A stretch of 64,000 nucleotides of DNA from Comamonas testosteroni (lineage in GTDB: Bacteria; Pseudomonadota; Gammaproteobacteria; Burkholderiales; Burkholderiaceae_C). The DNA lies in the NCBI RefSeq assembly GCF_003569915.1, contig NZ_KZ984442.1, positions 124,001-188,000 on the forward strand, read 5' to 3'. The notes under the pieces were generated by a model. The model worked only from the letters and a program-made list of their open reading frames with translations, was not told where the DNA came from and made no database searches. The stretch's first letter is position 1. Each line of letters begins with the position of its first letter. This document shows, piece after piece, positions 1 through 7,934 of the stretch. The position numbers and the translations under genes were made by a program.

Positions 1-352
1 CGCGGCCCAGGCTCACGCGGCCAAAGCCGCCGGACAGACCCACGTTGGCATCGCGGGCGAAGAAGGGGTCGACGTCGTAGCGGCCGGGAGATCCGGTGTC
101 GGTGCGAAAGAAGGAGGTGATGTTGAAGTCCGCCTTCAGACCACCGCCCAGGTCTTCCACGCCCTTCATGCCCCACCAGGAGGTGGTCATGCCGCCGGAG
201 CCAACCTGGGCCGAGCGTGCATTGCCCGCCAGTTTCATGGAGCCTGCATAGGCATCGACCAGACCGGTCAGTTGCACAGAGCTTTGCGCCTGCGCGCTAA
301 TGCCGAATGCGGCCAAAGCCACAGCGCAGAGGCTGGAGGGAATCGCTTTCAT
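1..352 (-). CDS. Gram-negative porin, N-terminal part (runs off the window)
   Basis: Outer-membrane general porin of the Burkholderiales OmpC-like family, forming trimeric beta-barrel diffusion pores. The visible 117 residues start with a Sec signal peptide (MKAIPSSLCAVALAAFGISA, cleaved after AQA) followed by a first strand typical of the family (SSVQLTGLVDAYAG), then SWWGMKGVEDLGGGLKADF and FARDANVGLSGGFGRVSLGR, which are the hallmark early strands (the 'GFGxVxLGR' turn). The start is fixed by the signal peptide. The C-terminal two thirds lie beyond base 1. Transcribed away from the MFS gene, so it probably has its own promoter in the roughly 70 bases upstream. Family assignment is strong; substrate preference cannot be told. 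Confidence 0.88.
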   Translation of the reverse strand, partial: MKAIPSSLCAVALAAFGISAQAQSSVQLTGLVDAYAGSMKLAGNARSAQVGSGGMTTSWWGMKGVEDLGGGLKADFNITSFFRTDTGSPGRYDVDPFFARDANVGLSGGFGRVSLGR

Positions 353-422
353 GGGTTGAGTCCTATCTTTGAGGTCAGTGACCTGAAGACAGAAGCGAAA
401 CCCGTGCCAGTTTTACGAGTGC

Positions 423-1661
423 TTACTTTTGAGCGCCTGAAAGGCTGAAGCTATCAGCCAGCTTGATCATCATGAACGCGCAGCCCGCTGCGCCCAGCGC
501 AATCAGCGCGCCGCCCACATAGCCGATCTGGCCCATGCCCGCCGTCTGGCTGACGATGCTGCCCAGCAGCGCCCCGCCGCCAATGCCGATATTGAAGATG
601 CCCGAGAACATGGACATGGCGACATCGGTCGCATCCGGCGCGAGCCTGAGCACCTTGGACTGCATGGACAGCGCAAAACAGATCATGGCCACGCCCCAGA
701 TGGAGCTTTGCAGATACAGGCTCCAGGCATGGCCGCTGCTGGCCACCAGCAGCAGCAGGCACAGCGCCAGCACGGCAATCGAAGCGACCAGAAAGCCGCG
801 CGGGAACTTCATGCCCATCCAGCTGAACAGCAGGCTGCCCACAATGCCCATGCCGCCGTACAGCAGCAGCACCGCCGTGGTCACATTGCCTTCAAAGCCG
901 GCAATCACCTGCACAAAAGGCTCGATATAGCTGTACGCCGTGAACTGGCCGGTAATCACCACCACCAGCAGCACATAGATGCCCACCAGCGCCGGGCGCT
1001 TGAACAGCATGGGCACGCTGGAGAGCGACCCCGCGTTCTCGCTGGGCAGCAAAGGCAGCAGCTTGCCCAGCACCAGCATCACCACGGCAGCCACACCGCC
1101 GATGGCTAAAAACGTCATGCGCCAGCCCAGCCACTCGCCCACAATGCGGCCCAGCGGAATGCCCAGCACCATGGCCACCGAGGTGCCCGTAGCCAGCAGC
1201 GACAGCGCCATGGCCTTCTTGCCCGGCGGCGCCACGCGCACGGCCAGTGAGGCCGTGATGGACCAGAAAATGGCGTGCGACAGCGCAATGCCGATGCGGC
1301 TGATGACCAGCGAAGTAAAGCTCCAGGCCACGCCCGACAGGCCGTGGCTGAGCACAAACACTGCAAACACCCACATCAGCAGCTTGCGCCGCTCCACCCT
1401 GCGCGTCATCAGCATAAAGGGCAGCGAAGCCAGCGCCACCACCCAGGCGTAGATGGTCAGCATCAGCCCCACCTGCTCCACCGGCATCTCGAAACTTGCG
1501 CCAATGCCGCTGAGCAGGCCCACGGGCACGAACTCGCTGGTGTTGAACACAAAAGCGCCCAGCGCCAGCGCAATGACGCTGAGCCAGGCCTGCGTGCTGG
1601 TGCGGGAGGATGCGGCGGCAGAAGATGAGTCGGAAGTGGAAATGGCGGAGGGCTCTGTCAT
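423..1661 (-). CDS. MFS efflux transporter, SotB/sugar-efflux-like
   Basis: A 412-residue 12-helix major facilitator of the drug/sugar proton antiporter type. After a Ser/Ala-rich cytoplasmic lead of about 25 residues comes TM1 with the motif [17 protein letters not shown], which is characteristic of the SotB/YdeA/AraJ group, then [11 protein letters not shown] in the loop 2-3 position (motif A) and [27 protein letters not shown] in TM4-5. An upstream ATG at 1799 would add 46 residues without membrane character, so the ATG at 1661 was chosen. In E. coli such carriers export sugars or IPTG; the substrate here is unknown. It is divergent from gltS across 236 bases that hold one AT-rich repeat copy. 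Confidence 0.85.
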   Translation of the reverse strand: MTEPSAISTSDSSSAAASSRTSTQAWLSVIALALGAFVFNTSEFVPVGLLSGIGASFEMPVEQVGLMLTIYAWVVALASLPFMLMTRRVERRKLLMWVFAVFVLSHGLSGVAWSFTSLVISRIGIALSHAIFWSITASLAVRVAPPGKKAMALSLLATGTSVAMVLGIPLGRIVGEWLGWRMTFLAIGGVAAVVMLVLGKLLPLLPSENAGSLSSVPMLFKRPALVGIYVLLVVVITGQFTAYSYIEPFVQVIAGFEGNVTTAVLLLYGGMGIVGSLLFSWMGMKFPRGFLVASIAVLALCLLLLVASSGHAWSLYLQSSIWGVAMICFALSMQSKVLRLAPDATDVAMSMFSGIFNIGIGGGALLGSIVSQTAGMGQIGYVGGALIALGAAGCAFMMIKLADSFSLSGAQK

Positions 1662-1785
1662 GAAATCAGCAAGCTTGCTGCGATGCAGCACTGGGAGCCG
1701 ATTGTGCGCGCGGCCTGTGTCTGGCGCAGCGCAAGGCCGATTTTCCGCAGCCGCCGCAGGGGGACGAATAGCACCCCAAACACTC

Positions 1786-1835
1786 AAAAATGATAGCAAA
1801 TACCCTAATCAACATCTAGACAAGAGCACAAAAAC
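1786..1835. repeat. AT-rich dispersed repeat, copy 1
   Basis: AT-rich stretch in the divergent MFS/gltS gap. It contains TGATAGCAA and, 20 bases on, CTAGACAAGAGCACAAAA. The same two blocks in the same order recur inside nadB (47911-47972), so the two are clearly copies of one element. Confidence 0.7.
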
Positions 1836-1897
1836 ATTCAATAAATGCATCGCGCCTGCTAAATTGCCACTGTTGCGCCTCTGGAATCTGGTTTGTC

Positions 1898-3127
1898 ATG
1901 ACGCTGCCCGAGATTTTGCTGATACCGCCCCTCAATAGTTTCACGCTGGCCATCGTGCTGATGTTTGTGGGGCGCAGCCTTGGCAGCAAGATCCGCTTTG
2001 TGCGCGACTACAGCATCCCCGAGCCCGTGGTCGGCGGCTTTCTGTGCGCTGCGGTGGTCGGGCTGCTCTACTGGGTGCTGGACATACGCATCATCTTCGA
2101 GCTGCCCATGCTCAACACGCTGCTGCTGTACTTCTTTGCCGCCATTGGCCTCAATGCCGACATGAAGACGCTGCGCCAGGGCGGCAAGCCGCTCGTGATC
2201 CTGCTGGTGCTGGCTGGCGTCTACATCGTGCTGCAAAACCTGCTGGGCATGGGCGTGGCCAGCCTGTTCGGACTCGATCACAGAGCCGGGCTGATGACCG
2301 GCTCTATCTCCCTGACCGGCGGCGTGGGCACCACGCTGGCCTGGGCGCCGGTATTTGCCAACCAGTTGGGCATTGCGAATGCAGCAGAGCTGGGCATGGC
2401 CAGCAATATGGTGGGCATGATTGCCGCCTGCGTGGTGGGCGGGCCGATCGCCAGCTTTCTGATGCGGCGCAACCAGATGGACGGCAGCCACCAGTCTCCG
2501 CTAGACGTGGGCGTGGCGGCCGAGGTCACGGAGTCCACGCTGGACTATTTCGGTATTCTGCGCGCCTGGCTCTGGCTCAATGTGGCCTTGATCGCGGGCG
2601 ACTTCATCACGCCCGTGTTTGAGCATCTGGGCCTGAAACTGCCCGCTTTTGTCGGCTGCCTGATGGCGGGCATTGTGCTGCGCAACACCGTCGGCGCATG
2701 GCTGCTGCGCGATGAAACGCGGCAAAGCGCGCAAGAGCACTGGAAGAGCATGCAGGCCGGTCTGGCACTGATCTCGGACCTGTGCCTGGGCCTGTTCCTC
2801 ACCATGGCGCTGATGGGGCTGCAACTGTGGGTGCTTCAGGGCTCCATGGCCTTTGTCGGCACTGCGCTGGCGCTGCAGATTCTGCTGGCCGTGGCGTTCA
2901 GCGTGCTGCTGGTATTTCGCCTCATGGGCCGGGACTATGAAGCCGCCGTCATCTCGGCCGGCTTTGGCGGCATTGCCCTGGGCTCCACCGCCACAGCCAT
3001 TGCCAATATGACGGCTGTGACGCGACAGCACGGCGCCGCGCACCGTGCCTTCATCGTCGTGCCGCTGGTCTGCGGCTTTTTTGTCGACCTGGTCAACGCG
3101 CTGGTGATCCAGACGCTGATCAAGTAA
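1898..3127 (+). CDS. gltS: Sodium/glutamate symporter GltS
   Basis: 409-residue inner-membrane carrier that takes up glutamate with sodium. The family signatures are visible: LPxLNSFxLAIVLMFVG near the N-terminus, SIPEPVVGGFLCA, and the inverted-repeat pore loop regions AAIGLNADMKTLRQGG, GSISLTGGVGTTLAWAPVF and, in the second half, ISAGFGGIALGSTATAIANMTAVTRQHG. Length is normal (about 400). It starts at the only ATG ahead of LPEILLIPPLNSF. It ends four bases from the convergent NAD(P)-binding gene with no visible terminator between them, so transcripts must run into one another or end by Rho. E. coli GltS is the model. Confidence 0.93.
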   Translation: MTLPEILLIPPLNSFTLAIVLMFVGRSLGSKIRFVRDYSIPEPVVGGFLCAAVVGLLYWVLDIRIIFELPMLNTLLLYFFAAIGLNADMKTLRQGGKPLVILLVLAGVYIVLQNLLGMGVASLFGLDHRAGLMTGSISLTGGVGTTLAWAPVFANQLGIANAAELGMASNMVGMIAACVVGGPIASFLMRRNQMDGSHQSPLDVGVAAEVTESTLDYFGILRAWLWLNVALIAGDFITPVFEHLGLKLPAFVGCLMAGIVLRNTVGAWLLRDETRQSAQEHWKSMQAGLALISDLCLGLFLTMALMGLQLWVLQGSMAFVGTALALQILLAVAFSVLLVFRLMGRDYEAAVISAGFGGIALGSTATAIANMTAVTRQHGAAHRAFIVVPLVCGFFVDLVNALVIQTLIK

Positions 3128-3131
3128 AAGA

Positions 3132-3791
3132 TCAATACGCCACCGTGAAGCGGGACTTGATGTACTGCCCCTGCTCCAGCGCATCCACCAGCGCCACGGC
3201 CAGATCCTGCACCGAGATATCGCCGGGCGTGCCGTCCGCGTTCATCAAAGGCTCATCCTTGCCGCTGCGGTAGCTGCCGGTGCGCCCCTTGGCCTGCGCA
3301 GCCGAGCCACCGTGAAAGCCCACTGCCGGGCTGAGCACCGTCCAGTCCAGATCCGCCTCTTTTTGCAGCTCTGTGTACATATCACGTGCGGCTGTAGCTC
3401 CTGGTTTGATAGCAGTGGGAAAGTCCGGCGAATCCACCAGTTGCTGACCGTTGACGAACAGACTGCCCGCGCCGCCCACGACCAGATAGCGCTTGACGCC
3501 TGCGGCCTTCACGCCTTCGGCAATGGCGCGAGAGCCCTGCATGAAATCGTCATAGATATGGGGGTTGGTCCAGCCCGCGTTATAGGCGCTGATGACCGCA
3601 TCCACCCCAGCCACGGCGCGGCGCACCTCATCGGCGTGCAACACATCGGCCTTGATGATCTGCACATGCTCGCGCACCGGGAATTTCTCGGGGTGGCGCA
3701 CCAGCACCACCACTTCATGCCCGCGCTGCAGCAGCTCCTGCAACACGCCTGCGCCCACAAAACCGGTAGCCCCAATCAATGCGACTTTCAT
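3132..3791 (-). CDS. NAD(P)H-binding Rossmann protein, NmrA/YwnB-like
   Basis: 219-residue atypical short-chain dehydrogenase. The N-terminal dinucleotide site is GATGFVG (residues 7-13) and the chain reads like the NmrA/NAD(P)-binding-10 group (DVLHADEVRRAVAGVDAVISA, YLVVGGAGSLF). The classical Tyr-x-x-x-Lys pair is not obvious, so it may sense NAD(P) or reduce a quinone-type substrate; function unknown. The ATG at 3791 has AAGGAG seven bases upstream, which decides it over an in-frame ATG six bases earlier. Transcribed divergently from a LysR gene, which in such pairs usually regulates its neighbour. Bases 3392-3417 of the coding region resemble half of the dispersed AT-rich repeat. Confidence 0.82.
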   Translation of the reverse strand: MKVALIGATGFVGAGVLQELLQRGHEVVVLVRHPEKFPVREHVQIIKADVLHADEVRRAVAGVDAVISAYNAGWTNPHIYDDFMQGSRAIAEGVKAAGVKRYLVVGGAGSLFVNGQQLVDSPDFPTAIKPGATAARDMYTELQKEADLDWTVLSPAVGFHGGSAAQAKGRTGSYRSGKDEPLMNADGTPGDISVQDLAVALVDALEQGQYIKSRFTVAY

Positions 3792-3840
3792 GCACAAACT
3801 CCTTATGTTTCAACAGGGCTAAAGATTAAGCGCACGAAAT

Positions 3841-3864
3841 TGGCGAAAAAAGCCCATTTCGCCA
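3841..3864. promoter_or_regulatory. Inverted repeat, candidate operator in LysR intergenic region
   Basis: Perfect 8-base arms TGGCGAAA and TTTCGCCA separated by 8 bases. It lies midway in the 107-base gap between the divergent NAD(P)-binding gene and the LysR gene, where a LysR recognition site is expected. Role is inference. Confidence 0.45.
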
Positions 3865-3871
3865 CTATCAC

Positions 3872-3890
3872 TTTGAAGATTCACTTCAAA
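3872..3890. promoter_or_regulatory. Second inverted repeat beside LysR start, candidate operator
   Basis: TTTGAAG and CTTCAAA flank five bases (ATTCA), ending eight bases before the LysR start codon. Such position suits autorepression by a LysR protein. Seen directly; the regulatory reading is inferred. Confidence 0.45.
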
Positions 3891-3898
3891 ATGACCCT

Positions 3899-4813
3899 AT
3901 GGATGATTTCAAACGCATGGCGGTTTTTGCAGCCGTCGTAGAGCAAGGCAGCATGAGCGCGGCGGCACGCCTGCTCGATATGACGCCTTCGGCCATCAGC
4001 CAGCATATTCGTCAGCTCGAGCGCGAGGCGGGCGTCACCCTGCTGCACCGCTCCACGCGCCAGCTCTCGCTGACCGATGCAGGTCAGCGCTTTTACATTC
4101 AGTGCGCCACCATGTGCGAAGCCGCCGCGCGCGCCAGGGCAGAGCTGGCGGCCGAGCGGCAAGAGCCCGGCGGGGAGCTGCGCATGTCCGCCCCTGCCGG
4201 ATTCACGCCCCATGCCGCACCGGCGCTGGGCCAGTGGCTGAGCCAGCACCCCCAGCTGCGCCTGCGGCTGTTGATGGACGATGCGCCTATCGATTTGATT
4301 CAAGCCCGTATCGATCTGGCGCTGCGTTTTGGCAACCTGGCCGATTCCAACTGGGTGGCTCGCCACCTGGGCCGCAGCTCCAACCTGCTATGCGCCTCCC
4401 CGGACTGGCTCAGCCGCTGGGGCAAGCCCGTCAAACACCCCTCCGAGCTGACCCAGGCGGCCTGGCTCGATCTGGTGCACCAGGACAACGCCCAACTGTC
4501 ACTGAACTGGCGCGAATCCGAAAGCGGCGAGAGCTTTCACTTGCAAGTGCTGCCACAAATGGTGAGCAACCACCGCGCCACGGTGCAGCAGTTTTGCGAG
4601 GCCGGCCTGGGACTGGCCCAGCTCTCGGCCCATGATGTGGCAGACAGCCTGCACAGCGGCAAGCTGGTGCAGTTGCTGCCCGATTGGGAGATGGGCCAGA
4701 TCGATATCTGGGCCGTAACGCCGCAGCGCGATGCCCAGCCCGCCAAGGTCCGCCAGGCCATCGATGTGCTGCAGCAGTATTTCTCCCGACTGCCCGGCGT
4801 CAAGGCCCGGTGA
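3899..4813 (+). CDS. LysR-family transcriptional regulator
   Basis: 304 residues, normal LysR length. The winged helix-turn-helix is residues 3-60 (FAAVVEQGSMSAAARLLDMTPSAISQHIRQLE, LLHRSTRQLSLTDAG), followed by the linker helix and a periplasmic-binding-like effector domain from about residue 90 (GGELRMSAPAGFTPHAAPALGQWL). The sequence resembles the CrgA/AaeR-like clade often divergent from oxidoreductases. It is divergent from the NAD(P)-binding gene across two inverted repeats, so that gene is the likely target. The inducer cannot be predicted. Confidence 0.9.
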   Translation: MDDFKRMAVFAAVVEQGSMSAAARLLDMTPSAISQHIRQLEREAGVTLLHRSTRQLSLTDAGQRFYIQCATMCEAAARARAELAAERQEPGGELRMSAPAGFTPHAAPALGQWLSQHPQLRLRLLMDDAPIDLIQARIDLALRFGNLADSNWVARHLGRSSNLLCASPDWLSRWGKPVKHPSELTQAAWLDLVHQDNAQLSLNWRESESGESFHLQVLPQMVSNHRATVQQFCEAGLGLAQLSAHDVADSLHSGKLVQLLPDWEMGQIDIWAVTPQRDAQPAKVRQAIDVLQQYFSRLPGVKAR

Positions 4814-4948
4814 GGGCCTGCCTCCTGGGTCCGGGCCGCTCCACAAACCCTTACACCAACCCCACTTTCTGGGGGTGTGGCCAGCCCGGACACATGCCGG
4901 GCGCTTGTTAGCATGCGCCCAAGTCCATGAAACCCTTGAGGAGTCTGT

Positions 4949-5329
4949 ATGCAGCGAACCGTTTTTCACCTCGCCACCGCACTGGTTCTTTCATTCGGCA
5001 GCGCCGCTCATTCAGCGGGAGAAATCCCCGGCCAGACCAGCCACGCAACGGTACAGCTTGCCGCCAGCATGAATGAAATGGCCGTGGCCTGCGGCGACAA
5101 GACCGCCGCCCAGGTGCAGGCCGAGCACAAGCAGCAGCGCACGGCAGCCAGCAAGTCGCTCAATCTCTCGGAGAGCGAATATGACCGCATCTATGCGCAG
5201 TCCGTCAGTGACTTCAAGCAGAAGTGGGACAAGGGAACGCCCGCGCAGAAAAAGCAGTCCTGCGATCAAATCAAAGCCATGTCGCAGCTGCAGAACGACC
5301 CGGCGTTCAAGGCCCTAGGCAAGAAATAG
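4949..5329 (+). CDS. Small exported protein of unknown function
   Basis: 126 residues with a Sec signal peptide (hydrophobic core VFHLATALVLSFGSAAHSA, probable cut near residue 23), giving a periplasmic protein of about 100 residues. The mature part is hydrophilic, helix-prone and holds two cysteines (C48 and C104) that could form one disulphide. The start has GAGGAG six bases upstream. I recognise no family. It stands alone: LysR gene 135 bases upstream, bidirectional terminator downstream. Confidence 0.7.
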   Translation: MQRTVFHLATALVLSFGSAAHSAGEIPGQTSHATVQLAASMNEMAVACGDKTAAQVQAEHKQQRTAASKSLNLSESEYDRIYAQSVSDFKQKWDKGTPAQKKQSCDQIKAMSQLQNDPAFKALGKK

Positions 5330-5336
5330 TCCTCAT

Positions 5337-5393
5337 TTCGATCTATAGCCTATAACTCATATAGACATTTAGCTATACTTTATATAGCATCCA
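5337..5393. repeat. AT-rich dispersed repeat, copy 2
   Basis: Runs of TATAGCCTATA, ATATAGAC and TTTAGCTATACTTTATATAGC between a convergent gene pair, immediately before a strong terminator. Divergent member of the family. Confidence 0.55.
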
Positions 5394-5398
5394 TCCAC

Positions 5399-5434
5399 AA
5401 AAAAAGCCTGCCGAAAAATCCGGCAGGCTTTTTT
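5399..5434. terminator. Bidirectional Rho-independent terminator
   Basis: GC-rich arms GCCTGCCG / CGGCAGGC around a seven-base loop, with an A run on the left and a T run on the right. It serves the small exported protein gene on the plus strand and the convergent livK-like gene on the minus strand. Confidence 0.85.
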
Positions 5435-5483
5435 GCATGCGGGGCTGAAGCAAACGCTCAAGCCCCGGCAAGGCCGCATTCCA

Positions 5484-6620
5484 TCATTTCAGATCGATAG
5501 GCGTCTTGTTGCCGTTCACATAGCGGCTCAGCGTGTAGCTGGGGTTCTTCATTTCGCCGTTCTTCTCGAAAGCGATCTTGGACGTCACGCCCTGGAAGTC
5601 CGCCTTCTGCAGGAAGGGGATGTACACCTTGGGATCCCAGGAGTTGGCGCGCGTCATGGCGTCGGCCAGCAGCATGGTGCCGTCGTAGAAGTAAGGGCTG
5701 TAGACCTGGAACTGGCCGGGGTACTTGGCGTCGTAGCGCTTCTTCCACTCGGTGCCGCCAGGCATCTTGGCGATCGAGGCACCGCCGTCGGCGCAAACCA
5801 CGTTCTCCAGCGGCTTGGCGCCTGCGGCCACCTTGGCCAGCTCGGTCACGCAGATGCCATCGCCGCCAAACAGCTTGACGTCATTCATGCCCAGTTGAGC
5901 CATCTGGCGCAGCATGGGGCCAGCCTGACCGTACATGCCGCCGTAGAAGATGGCATCGGGCTTCTTGGCCTTGATGGAGGTCAGGATGGCCATGAAGTCC
6001 GTGGCCTTGTCGTTGGTGAACTCGTTGGCAACGATCTTGATGCCCTGCTTTTCTGCGTCCTTCTTGAACACATTGGCCAGGCCTTGACCATAGGCCGTGC
6101 GGTCGTCGATCACGGCCACGTTCTTGAGCTTGAGGTCCTTGGCCGCATAAGTGGCCAGCGCAGCGCCCAGCGCATTGTCGTTGGCGATCACGCGGTAAGT
6201 GGTGTTCCAGCCGGGCTTGGTCAGATCGGGGTTGGTGGCCGCGCCCGTGATCATGGGGATGCCGCAGTCGTTGAACACCTTGGACGAAGGAATCGCCACG
6301 CCGGAGTTCACGAAAGCCACAGCGCCCGCGACCTTTTCATCGCACAGCTTTTGCGAGGCAGCCGTGCCCTGCTTGGGGTCGGCCACGTCGTCTTCAGCAA
6401 CCAGCACGAACTTGACCTTCTTGCCGCCAATGACGGGGTTCTTGGCGTTGATGTCCTCAATCGCCATGCGCACGCCGTTTTCATCGTCCTTGCCGAAGTG
6501 AGCCTGAGGGCCGGAGACCGGGCCGATGTGGCCGATCTTGATCACTTGTTCCTGGGCCATGACTGCTGTACCCATGCCAGCTACGACGGTCGCGATACAC
6601 AGCTTGCCAAAATTCTTCAT
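5484..6620 (-). CDS. Branched-chain amino acid ABC transporter substrate-binding protein
   Basis: 378-residue periplasmic receptor of the LivJ/LivK type (type I fold). Signal peptide MKNFGKLCIATVVAGMGTAV with cut after AMAQ; mature start EQVIKIGHIGPVSGPQAHFGKDDENG is the family hallmark, with later VIDDRTAYGQGLA and YGGMYGQAG. The start at 6620 has GGAG seven bases upstream; an ATG 69 bases earlier would precede the signal peptide. No permease or ATPase gene is adjacent, so it is an orphan receptor. Ligand is probably leucine/isoleucine/valine or another small amide or acid; not decidable here. The 251 bases upstream hold no gene. Confidence 0.9.
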   Translation of the reverse strand: MKNFGKLCIATVVAGMGTAVMAQEQVIKIGHIGPVSGPQAHFGKDDENGVRMAIEDINAKNPVIGGKKVKFVLVAEDDVADPKQGTAASQKLCDEKVAGAVAFVNSGVAIPSSKVFNDCGIPMITGAATNPDLTKPGWNTTYRVIANDNALGAALATYAAKDLKLKNVAVIDDRTAYGQGLANVFKKDAEKQGIKIVANEFTNDKATDFMAILTSIKAKKPDAIFYGGMYGQAGPMLRQMAQLGMNDVKLFGGDGICVTELAKVAAGAKPLENVVCADGGASIAKMPGGTEWKKRYDAKYPGQFQVYSPYFYDGTMLLADAMTRANSWDPKVYIPFLQKADFQGVTSKIAFEKNGEMKNPSYTLSRYVNGNKTPIDLK

Positions 6621-6871
6621 TGAGCACTCCACTCGGTTGAGACAAGCCGCAACGATATTCGCCGCACAAGGCAGTTGGCAATGAGGCAATCACATAGGAG
6701 CCACGAGTGCTACACCGGCACAACAATCAGCGTTTGTCTGTATCGGCAAACGATTCAAGCTGTGCTCATACGCACCTGCAAGAGATGGTGCTCGCAAACT
6801 TGCAGCACCAATCGAGCCGAATGCCCCAGGCCGGGGCATCCGTTTGCGTCTTTTCGGCCGCTTTGGTGCGC

Positions 6872-7414
6872 TCAGGCAGCCTTGGCCTGCAGCAGCGCAT
6901 CCACCTTGGCATGCTGGTCCAGCGTGCTCAGGCAGGCATGGGCCACTTCGATGCCCTTTTTCACAAAGTGCTGGCGGAAGAACTCCACATGGTCGCCATG
7001 CTCGTGGAAGTCACGCGGCGTCAGCACGGCGGAGAACACGGGCACCTGGCTGTCAAGCTGCACACGCATCAGGCCGTCGATCACGGCCGTGGTCACGAAT
7101 TCGTGGCGGTAGATGCCGCCGTTGACGATCAGCGCCGTGGCAATCACGGCATCAAAACGGCCGCTTTGCACCAGCTTTTTGGCCAGCAGAGGAATCTCGA
7201 ACGCGCCGGGCACGTTGAAATGCGTGATATTGGCGGCCTGCACCCCTTGGGCGATCAGCTCGGCCTGGGCCGAGTCGCGCGCCTGGTACACCACCTCGGT
7301 GTGCCAGCTGGCACTGATGATGGCAATGCGGCTGCGGCCTGCCGTCGTCTTCCAGGGCGTGCCCTGAGACGTGGCATGGGTTTCGAAGTTCATGGAGATA
7401 GGGGTCTGATTCAT
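6872..7414 (-). CDS. ribH: 6,7-dimethyl-8-ribityllumazine synthase, type II
   Basis: 180 residues catalysing the penultimate step of riboflavin synthesis: condensation of the ribitylaminopyrimidine with dihydroxybutanone phosphate. Motifs: RIAIISASWHTEVV, NVPGAFEIPLLAKKL, and NGGIYRHEFVTTAVIDGLMRVQLD followed by VLTPRDFHEH. The GGIYRHEF block and HEHGDHVEFF tail mark the RibH2 (decameric, Brucella-type) branch rather than the usual icosahedral RibH1. It is monocistronic and preceded by an FMN riboswitch, so flavin represses it. A second, type I ribH is likely elsewhere in the genome (inference). Start ATG at 7414 is followed in frame by another at residue 8. Confidence 0.93.
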   Translation of the reverse strand: MNQTPISMNFETHATSQGTPWKTTAGRSRIAIISASWHTEVVYQARDSAQAELIAQGVQAANITHFNVPGAFEIPLLAKKLVQSGRFDAVIATALIVNGGIYRHEFVTTAVIDGLMRVQLDSQVPVFSAVLTPRDFHEHGDHVEFFRQHFVKKGIEVAHACLSTLDQHAKVDALLQAKAA

Positions 7415-7510
7415 GGTTTGCTTATCCCAAATAAAGCCAATGAATCAGGGCGTGCGCAATCACACCACCCATGCGGCAGCGCGGCTGCTCCTTGGGCAAA
7501 TGCTGCGCGA

Positions 7511-7676
7511 TCTCTTTCATCCGGACTATGACCGTCGGCTCTGGCATCTCACCAGATCTGCTGACCCTGCAGCCCCAGACGGGCCTGCAGGCGCTCGCGG
7601 GCTGCTGCAGTCAATGACAGGCATTGCTGCAGATACCGCCGGTGGGGAATTACGCCCCGCCCTGAGAACGCTGCTT
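7511..7676 (-). ncRNA. FMN riboswitch (RFN element)
   Basis: Reading the minus strand from 7676, the conserved RFN blocks appear in order: GGGCGGGGCGTAATTCCCCA, CCGGCGGTA, AGCCCGCGAGCG, TGGTGAGATGCCAGAGCCGA and CGGTCATAGTCCGGATGAAA. These are the core helices and loops of the FMN aptamer. It ends about 95 bases before the ribH start, leaving room for an expression platform; FMN binding should switch ribH off. Spacing and sequence match the family closely. Confidence 0.96.
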
Positions 7677-7788
7677 TGCGGTGAAGCAAGTTCACCACAA
7701 GACGAATCCATTCTAGCGACGCTTTGACACAACTTCCGGCAAAAGGGTCAGGCCGGGGTCACCAGCGCGTCAGCCCATAAATCCGATG

Positions 7789-7836
7789 AAAATAGCTTCA
7801 AGTCCTTATAAAACATAGACTACAAGCTATCAATTC
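7789..7836. repeat. AT-rich dispersed repeat, copy 3
   Basis: AATAGCTTCAAG, then CTTATAAAACATAGAC, then ACAAGCTATCAATT. This is close to the copies at 12703 and 57047, with a partly decayed dyad. It sits in the 520-base divergent gap between ribH and the lipoprotein gene, upstream of the riboswitch promoter region. Confidence 0.75.
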
Positions 7837-7934
7837 ATGAGTAACCGTCAACCATTGGACCAGCTCGGGCGTTAGTCATCCACACACTGCGCGCAAAGAC
7901 GGCAGGACCACAACCGCAACCTCCAAGGAACACC

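Noticed and set aside
5433..6623. 396-codon open frame on the plus strand
   Set aside because: Opposite the livK-like receptor gene, which has a signal peptide and full family match.
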